Source: Pseudomonadota bacterium (GTDB lineage: Bacteria > Pseudomonadota > Alphaproteobacteria > Caulobacterales > Caulobacteraceae). Taken from it: 11,012 nt of DNA. Positions 7,581-11,012 of the stretch are shown here, piece after piece. Under the pieces are notes generated by a model, which was not told where the DNA came from, did no database searches, and saw only the letters and a list, made by a program, of their open reading frames with translations. Both the position numbers and the translations under genes were made by a program. The stretch lies in assembly GCA_023445955.1 (NCBI GenBank), contig JAEXJH010000626.1, positions 1 through 11,012 on the forward strand, written 5' to 3'. Positions within the stretch are counted from its first letter, which is position 1. Each line of letters opens with the position of its first letter.

Positions 7581-7683
7581 GTTGAATCCGTCTCCGAGGC
7601 CCCCGCCCTTCCGAGTATGACAATGGCCATATGGTGGAATGGTTCAGTTTCCGGAAGGGGAGGGAGGCTTCCTTTTCCGTGCA

Positions 7684-7738
7684 CGGTCCTTTGGTGTAGC
7701 GGCAGAGTTACACCCCCTGAGGCGTGTCCTCAGGACCG
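7684..7738. other. Three-way-junction-like foldable element with competing helices
   Basis: A closing helix of 7 perfect pairs (7684-7690 with 7732-7738) encloses two hairpins: 6 perfect pairs (7693-7698 with 7709-7714, 10-base loop) and GAGG/CCTC (7719-7722 with 7728-7731, 5-base loop). The second hairpin can grow to 7 pairs, CCTGAGG with CCTCAGG (7716-7722 with 7728-7734), only by breaking three pairs of the closing helix. This looks like a switchable RNA or a small RNA. It is not a known riboswitch I recognise, and the transcribed strand is unclear. It would be a leader about 113 bases before the glycosyltransferase, or 187 bases before the nucleotidyltransferase. Confidence 0.35.
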
Positions 7739-7756
7739 CGTTTGGCGAAAAACGCG
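7737..7756. other. Perfect 7-bp hairpin overlapping the foldable element
   Basis: CGCGTTT (7737-7743) pairs with AAACGCG (7750-7756) across GGCGAA. It shares two bases with the closing helix of the element at 7684-7738, so the two cannot both form fully. No T-run follows on either strand, so it is not a standard intrinsic terminator. Confidence 0.35.
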
Positions 7757-7810
7757 CGCGGGGGGCTTGCGCCGCGGCGCCATGACCGGCTTTTGGCGGG
7801 CCGCGCGCAC

Positions 7811-7838
7811 TTGCCGTGAGGCGGGTTCGTGCTCAGTT
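7811..7838 (+). promoter_or_regulatory. Possible housekeeping promoter for the LicC-like gene
   Basis: TTGCCG (7811-7816), 14 bases, then GCTCAGTT (7831-7838) partly matches the Caulobacter housekeeping pattern TTGACG-N10-14-GCTANAWC as I recall it. The -10 part deviates at several positions. If real, transcription would start near 7845, giving a leader of about 80 bases that holds the hairpin at 7882-7897 but not the element at 7684-7738. Confidence 0.3.
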
Positions 7839-7881
7839 ATGCGCCCGTGGCCGCAAGGTAAGCGGCGCAACGATTCCTAGA

Positions 7882-7897
7882 GGGGCCAAGCGGCCCT
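7882..7897 (+). other. GC-rich hairpin in the leader of the LicC-like gene
   Basis: GGGCC (7883-7887) pairs with GGCCC (7892-7896) across AAGC, with one more G-T pair outside. It lies 28 bases before the ATG at 7925. TGATTT follows, too few T bases for a clear terminator. It may affect ribosome access, since no strong ribosome site precedes this start. Confidence 0.25.
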
Positions 7898-7924
7898 GAT
7901 TTCCAGCGAGATCTGTAAAACGTC

Positions 7925-8689
7925 ATGCAGCCGGTCAAGACCCTCATCCTCAGCGCCGGTCAGGGCAAGCGCCTGTCGCCCCTGACGGACGACCGGCCCA
8001 AGTGCCTGGTCGAGCTGGCCGGCCGCACGGTGCTGGAATGGCAGCTGCGCCACCTGGCGCAGGCGGGCGTCACCGAGGCGGTGGTCGTCACCGGTTTCCG
8101 CGCCGACCTGGTCGAGGCCGAGGTTGCGCGCCTGCAATTGCCGGGTCTCAGCGTGCGCACGCTCTACAACCCCTTCTACAGCGTGACCGACAACCTCGCG
8201 ACCTGCTGGTTGGCGCGCGAGGAGATGCGCGGTGGGCCGTTCATGATCCTCAACGGCGACACCCTGTTCGAGCCGGCCATCGCCGAGCGCCTGATCAGCG
8301 CTCCCGCCGGCCCGATCACCGTGACGGTCGATCGCAAGGATGACGGCGTCTACGACAGCGACGACATGAAGGTGCTCACCGAAGGCGACAGCCTTCGCGC
8401 CATCGGCAAGACGATCACCGAATACGATGCGGAATCGATCGGCTTCCTGCGCTTCGACGTCGAGGGCTCGGCGCTGTTCATCGAGACGCTGGAAAAGATC
8501 ATGCGCACGCCGGAAGGCCTGAAGCGCTGGTACCTCAGCGTCATCAACGAGATCGCCCAGGCCCACGACGTTGTCCGCGTGCGTTCGATCCAGGGCCTGG
8601 AATGGGCCGAGATGGACTTCCCGGAAGACCTTGTGGGCAACCGCGCGCTGACGGCGAAGTGGGCCGAGCAGGAAGCGGTTTCGGCTTAG
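7925..8689 (+). CDS. LicC-like sugar/alcohol-phosphate nucleotidyltransferase
   Basis: This 254-residue soluble enzyme of the NTP_transferase superfamily joins a nucleotide to a phosphorylated sugar or alcohol and releases pyrophosphate. Seen: the nucleotide-binding signature ILSAGQGKRLSPLTDDRPKCL at residues 8-28 (invariant Gly-x-Gly-x-Arg and Pro-Lys-x-Leu, Lys26), the metal-binding NGDT with Asp112, and WAEMDFPEDL near the C-terminus. The stretch YNPFYSVTDNLATCWLA (81-97) follows the N..y..t.N..s...a pattern of LicC-type phosphocholine and inositol-phosphate cytidylyltransferases more than that of glucose-1-phosphate enzymes. A CDP-activated head group is therefore a fair guess, not shown. 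It is a single gene, divergent from the glycosyltransferase and convergent with a second nucleotidyltransferase 24 bases away. No strong ribosome site is visible at this ATG. Confidence 0.9.
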   Translation: MQPVKTLILSAGQGKRLSPLTDDRPKCLVELAGRTVLEWQLRHLAQAGVTEAVVVTGFRADLVEAEVARLQLPGLSVRTLYNPFYSVTDNLATCWLAREEMRGGPFMILNGDTLFEPAIAERLISAPAGPITVTVDRKDDGVYDSDDMKVLTEGDSLRAIGKTITEYDAESIGFLRFDVEGSALFIETLEKIMRTPEGLKRWYLSVINEIAQAHDVVRVRSIQGLEWAEMDFPEDLVGNRALTAKWAEQEAVSA

Positions 8690-8713
8690 AGGGACCATCC
8701 GAGGTTTCTCCGC
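8690..8713. other. 24-base gap between convergent genes, no clear terminator
   Basis: No T-run or stable hairpin is seen in the gap itself. A short hairpin (GGGCG/CGCCC, 8723-8735) lies just inside the 3' end of the minus-strand gene without a T-run. Transcripts from both sides may overlap or end by another mechanism. Confidence 0.5.
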
Positions 8714-9478
8714 TCAGCCGGCGGGCGTCTCGCCCACCAACTCCCGCACCAGGTCCACGTCCGACGGCTTGTCGACATCGACCGCCGCCAGGCCGTCATG
8801 CGCGCGCACGGCGGCGGCCTTGACGTTGGCCAGCTTGCCCAGCTTCAGCACGGCCTGGTCCAGGGTCAGCCCGTTCAGCAGGTAGCGGATCAGGAAGCTT
8901 GGCCCCAGCATGGCGGCGATCTTCCAGGGCTGCTTGCGCAGGGCCTCGACCTTGCGCCAGGTCTCGACGACATGCAGCGCCGTTTCGTTGCGCAGCAGGA
9001 AGAGGTTGCAGCCCGAATAGCGGCCGTCCTGGAAGCGCAGATAGGTCCGCTTGGTCTGCGGCGCTGCGGCCTGCACGCGCTCTTCCGGCGCCAGCAGCAC
9101 GGCGACATCGGCCCAGTCGGGCGTATCGGCCAGGAACTGGGTGATCCACTCGGGCTTGAGCAAAGCGTGGTCGACCGTGGTCACCACCAGCGGGAAGCCC
9201 AGCTGATGCGCGGCCATCTCGACGCTCTGGCTGGGACCCGAGGCCGTGGGCAGGATGACCACGCCGGCGTCGGCCAGGCGGGCCTTGATCGCCTCGTCAT
9301 TGGCCGCGACGCCGATGGTCTCTGGACCAGCGCCCCGAACCGCGCCGAGCACGCGGTCGAGTAGGGTCTTGCCCTCCAGCGTGATCAGCGCCTTATGGCT
9401 CACCCCCGCATAGGCGGCCGCCGGATCGACCTCGCCGGTGCGCGAACCGGCCAGGACCAGGACCTTGAAGGGGCTCAA
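8714..9478 (-). CDS. MobA-like nucleotidyltransferase, TTG start
   Basis: This 254-residue protein has an NTP_transf_3 (MobA-like) fold. Seen: KVLVLAGSRTG at about residues 5-15, HKALITLEGKTLLDRVL (Lys29 in the usual P/H-K-A-L position), VTTVDHALL with Asp103 as likely metal ligand, GRYSGCNLFLLR, and the closing AVDVDKPSDVDLV that matches the D..D.D.P.D pattern of these enzymes. The loop after LAG is unusual, being longer and less glycine-rich than in MobA, so the substrate is probably not the molybdenum cofactor. The TTG at 9478 is preferred: it overlaps the upstream stop as TTGA, GAGAAGG lies four bases ahead, and the family's first beta strand starts at residue 5. A longer reading to 9571 would run into the GNAT gene. 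It is the last gene of the LptF/G-like and GNAT operon. Confidence 0.87.
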   Translation of the reverse strand: MSPFKVLVLAGSRTGEVDPAAAYAGVSHKALITLEGKTLLDRVLGAVRGAGPETIGVAANDEAIKARLADAGVVILPTASGPSQSVEMAAHQLGFPLVVTTVDHALLKPEWITQFLADTPDWADVAVLLAPEERVQAAAPQTKRTYLRFQDGRYSGCNLFLLRNETALHVVETWRKVEALRKQPWKIAAMLGPSFLIRYLLNGLTLDQAVLKLGKLANVKAAAVRAHDGLAAVDVDKPSDVDLVRELVGETPAG

Positions 9479-10629
9479 AGCGCCTTCTCGTAGACGCGAT
9501 AGGTCTTGTAGTGCGTGCCGCCGACATTCTCGGCGATGTGGGTCATGGCCTTGTTGGCCTCCAGCACCCACGAGATCTCGTAGCGATTATAGCCCAGGCT
9601 CATCGCCATATCGCGGCTGGCCTTCATCATCCAGAACGGCAGCATGCGGCCGCGCTGGGAGGTCTGGAACTTCTTCTTCACGCCCATCAACGGGATGCGG
9701 GCCGACTTCACGCCCTTGACCTTCAGGCGCCACAAGAGCTTGGCCCAGCCGAACGGCAGCAGCTTGCCCTTCAGGTCGGCGATGGCCTCGTTGACGTTGG
9801 GCAGGAAGACCACCACGCCGGCGGCCTCGCCATCGATCTCGGCGAACCAGATCAGGCGCTTGTCGATCACCTGCTTCAGCGCCTTGCCCAGCTGGGCGGT
9901 CTCGGCCTCGGTGGTGGCGGTGAAGCCCCAGTTGTCGGACCAGGCGTCGTTGAGGATCTCGGTCAGCGTGACGACCTCCTGGTCGTAGCGCTTCATGTCC
10001 AGCTGGCGCAGCACGACGCCGGCGGGCAGGCCGCGCTTGACGCGACGCTGGGCGATCTCGGGGATGTCGCCGGTCTCGTCGGCGCGATAGGCGAAGAGGT
10101 CCTGGGCCTTGACGTAGCCCTGCTGCTCGACGCGCTTGCCGGCATAGACCGGGTCGTGGCCCATCAGGATCATCGGCGGGGTGTCGAAGCCCTCGACCAG
10201 CAGGCCGACTTCCTCGTTGATCGACAGGTTGAACGGGCCGACCACGTGGGTGCGGCCGCGGGCGCGCAGCCAGTCCTCGGCGGCGCGGAACAGCACCTGG
10301 AACACTGCCGCGTCGTCCTCGGCGGCGATCATGCCGAAGTGGCCGTCCAGGCGCCCGGGCACGGGCTGCGGGGTCAGCTGGTCGATCTGGGCGCTGATCC
10401 GGCCCACGTCGCGGCCGCCGCGCGTGGCCAGGAACAGCTGGACCTCGGCGTGGGCGAAGAACGGGTTGGTCTTGGGCGTCAGGGCCTCGGTGCGCTCCAT
10501 GAACAGCGGCGTGATCCAGTTGGGATCGTTGGCGTTCAGGCGGGCGGGCAGGGCGATGAAGCGCTGCAGCTCCTGCGCTGTCTTGACCGGGATGACCGTG
10601 AGGTCGGCGTTCGCGGAGTCGAAAGGCAT
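9475..10629 (-). CDS. GNAT-fold acyltransferase-like protein of unknown substrate
   Basis: This is a 384-residue soluble protein, about twice the size of one GNAT domain, suggesting two GNAT-like halves as in FemX/BioF-type proteins. Seen: an N-terminal part with LPARLNANDPNWITPL near 28-43, a short strand-rich block (FLATRGGRDVGRISAQID) like the GNAT core, and a C-terminal half with NDAWSDNWGF, LIWFAEIDGEAAGVVVFLPN and the ending YEISWVLEANKAM...GGTHYKTYRVYEK. That ending is typical of a large uncharacterised GNAT family. No membrane segment or signal peptide is seen. The ATG at 10629 is preferred to the GTG three bases earlier because GGAGG lies four bases before the ATG and only one before the GTG. 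The start overlaps the permease stop as TGATG. N- or O-acylation of a lipid precursor is possible but unproven. Confidence 0.85.
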   Translation of the reverse strand: MPFDSANADLTVIPVKTAQELQRFIALPARLNANDPNWITPLFMERTEALTPKTNPFFAHAEVQLFLATRGGRDVGRISAQIDQLTPQPVPGRLDGHFGMIAAEDDAAVFQVLFRAAEDWLRARGRTHVVGPFNLSINEEVGLLVEGFDTPPMILMGHDPVYAGKRVEQQGYVKAQDLFAYRADETGDIPEIAQRRVKRGLPAGVVLRQLDMKRYDQEVVTLTEILNDAWSDNWGFTATTEAETAQLGKALKQVIDKRLIWFAEIDGEAAGVVVFLPNVNEAIADLKGKLLPFGWAKLLWRLKVKGVKSARIPLMGVKKKFQTSQRGRMLPFWMMKASRDMAMSLGYNRYEISWVLEANKAMTHIAENVGGTHYKTYRVYEKAL

Positions 10630-11012
10630 CACCCCTCCAGGGCCAGGAATGTGCGGATGGCGAGGGCGCCGAAGATCACGGGCGCGGCCCAGACGGCCAG
10701 GAACGGCGACACCGCGCCGGACTCGCCCAAGGCGGTCAGCATGCCGTTGGCCACCAGGAAGAACAGACCCGCCGCCAGACCCGAAGTCAGCAGGATCGCG
10801 CCCTGGCCGCTGCGGAAATTGGCCATCGCGACGGGCGCGCTGAGCAGCAGCATCACCAGCGCCACGAACGGCCCGGCGAAGGCGGCGTGGAAGTGGGTGC
10901 GATAGAAGCTTTCAGGCCGGTCGGACCCGCCGTTCTCCAGCGCGCGGCGCGCGGAGGCGGCCGTGGGCACGGCGTCGTCGCCGAACAGGCTCTGGACGTC
11001 GCGGGGGCGCAG
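10629..11012 (-). CDS. LptF/LptG family (YjgP/YjgQ) permease, C-terminal part
   Basis: The last 127 residues are visible; the frame is open to the right edge, so the start lies outside. Seen: a polar stretch with YRTHFHAAFAGPFVALVMLLLSAPVA, which matches the family's cytoplasmic helix leading into the fifth membrane helix, then a second hydrophobic helix (GLAAGLFFLVANGMLTALG) and a third (FLAVWAAPVIFGALAIRTFLAL), each at the place where YjgP/YjgQ proteins have them. LptF and LptG form the inner-membrane part of the ABC machine that extracts lipopolysaccharide and passes it to LptC/A/D. Which paralogue this is, or whether it serves another lipid, cannot be decided from this fragment. The stop overlaps the next start (TGATG), so it is cotranscribed with the GNAT and nucleotidyltransferase genes. 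Confidence 0.85.
   Translation of the reverse strand: MRPRDVQSLFGDDAVPTAASARRALENGGSDRPESFYRTHFHAAFAGPFVALVMLLLSAPVAMANFRSGQGAILLTSGLAAGLFFLVANGMLTALGESGAVSPFLAVWAAPVIFGALAIRTFLALEG
10634..10638 (-). promoter_or_regulatory. Ribosome binding site that sets the GNAT gene start
   Basis: GGAGG on the minus strand, inside the last codons of the permease gene, ends 4 bases before the ATG at 10629-10627. It is only 1 base before the alternative GTG at 10632, which decides for the ATG. Confidence 0.6.

Larger units (their letters stand above)
7572..7924. other. 353-base gap between divergent genes
   Basis: No convincing protein gene was found here. The short open frames overlap the glycosyltransferase in another frame or lack a ribosome site and family resemblance. 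The gap must hold the promoters of the leftward glycosyltransferase and the rightward nucleotidyltransferase. It also holds several palindromic pieces: CCATATGG (7627-7634), TTCCGGAA (7649-7656), the foldable element at 7684-7738 and the hairpins at 7737-7756 and 7882-7897. It is longer and less gene-like than any other gap in the window. Confidence 0.7.

Noticed and set aside
7653..7676. Intrinsic terminator: GGAAG/CTTCC hairpin followed by TTTT on the plus strand
   Set aside because: The stem is only five pairs with a ten-base loop, and no plus-strand gene lies upstream to terminate.
7430..7684. 84-codon minus-strand frame crossing the start of the glycosyltransferase
   Set aside because: Most of it overlaps the glycosyltransferase in another frame; no domain, and no sign of a leader-peptide pattern.
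7684..7738. Hammerhead ribozyme, suggested by CUGAGGA on the minus strand and a three-way fold
   Set aside because: The essential GAAA after stem II and a proper cleavage triplet are missing, and CUGAGGA overlaps the pairing strand.
7684..7738. tRNA or tRNA remnant, suggested by a 7-bp outer helix and a D-arm-like GGTGTAGCGGCAGAG
   Set aside because: It is only 55 bases long, with no T-arm TTC loop, no anticodon arm of the right size and no CCA-side geometry.
9511..10905. 464-codon open frame on the plus strand
   Set aside because: Antisense shadow of the GNAT and LptF/G-type genes, with biased composition and no recognisable domain.

Overview
The window looks like chromosomal DNA of a high-GC alphaproteobacterium, most likely Caulobacter or a close relative such as Phenylobacterium. 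This is judged by eye from the strong G/C bias at third codon positions, tightly packed genes with 1-4 base overlaps, GTG and TTG starts, and protein style. I see no insertion sequence, phage gene, CRISPR array, tRNA or rRNA. Eleven protein genes are supported; the two at the ends are cut by the window edges.

Region 1 (1-5383) is about sensing and transport. A GAF plus three-PAS sensor histidine kinase on the minus strand runs off the left edge just after its phospho-accepting histidine. A 218-base gap divides it from a plus-strand operon of four genes: an ABC-2 type ATPase, its permease, a DesK-type membrane histidine kinase and a DesR-type response regulator. The layout is that of a membrane-stress or lipid-sensing two-component system controlling its own exporter. 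The gap holds two inverted-repeat elements that could be operators.

Region 2 (5380-7571, minus strand) is a translationally coupled pair: a GT-B family 4 glycosyltransferase followed by an integral membrane protein of the lysylphosphatidylglycerol-synthase transmembrane (UPF0104/HpnL-like) family. The membrane gene and the response regulator meet tail to tail and share one CTAG, which supplies a TAG stop on each strand.

Region 3 (7572-7924) is a 353-base gap between divergent genes. It contains a compact fold-capable element (7684-7738) with competing helices, a second hairpin that overlaps it, and a possible promoter for the rightward gene.

Region 4 (7925-11012) holds a LicC-like nucleotidyltransferase on the plus strand. 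It converges on a minus-strand operon made of an LptF/LptG-type permease (C-terminal part only), a GNAT-fold protein of unknown substrate and a MobA-like nucleotidyltransferase, all overlapping by 1-4 bases. Regions 2 and 4 together carry two nucleotidyltransferases, an acyltransferase-like protein, a glycosyltransferase, a possible lipid flippase and an Lpt-type permease. I infer that they make and move an envelope lipid or glycolipid with a special head group. The substrate cannot be read from the sequence.
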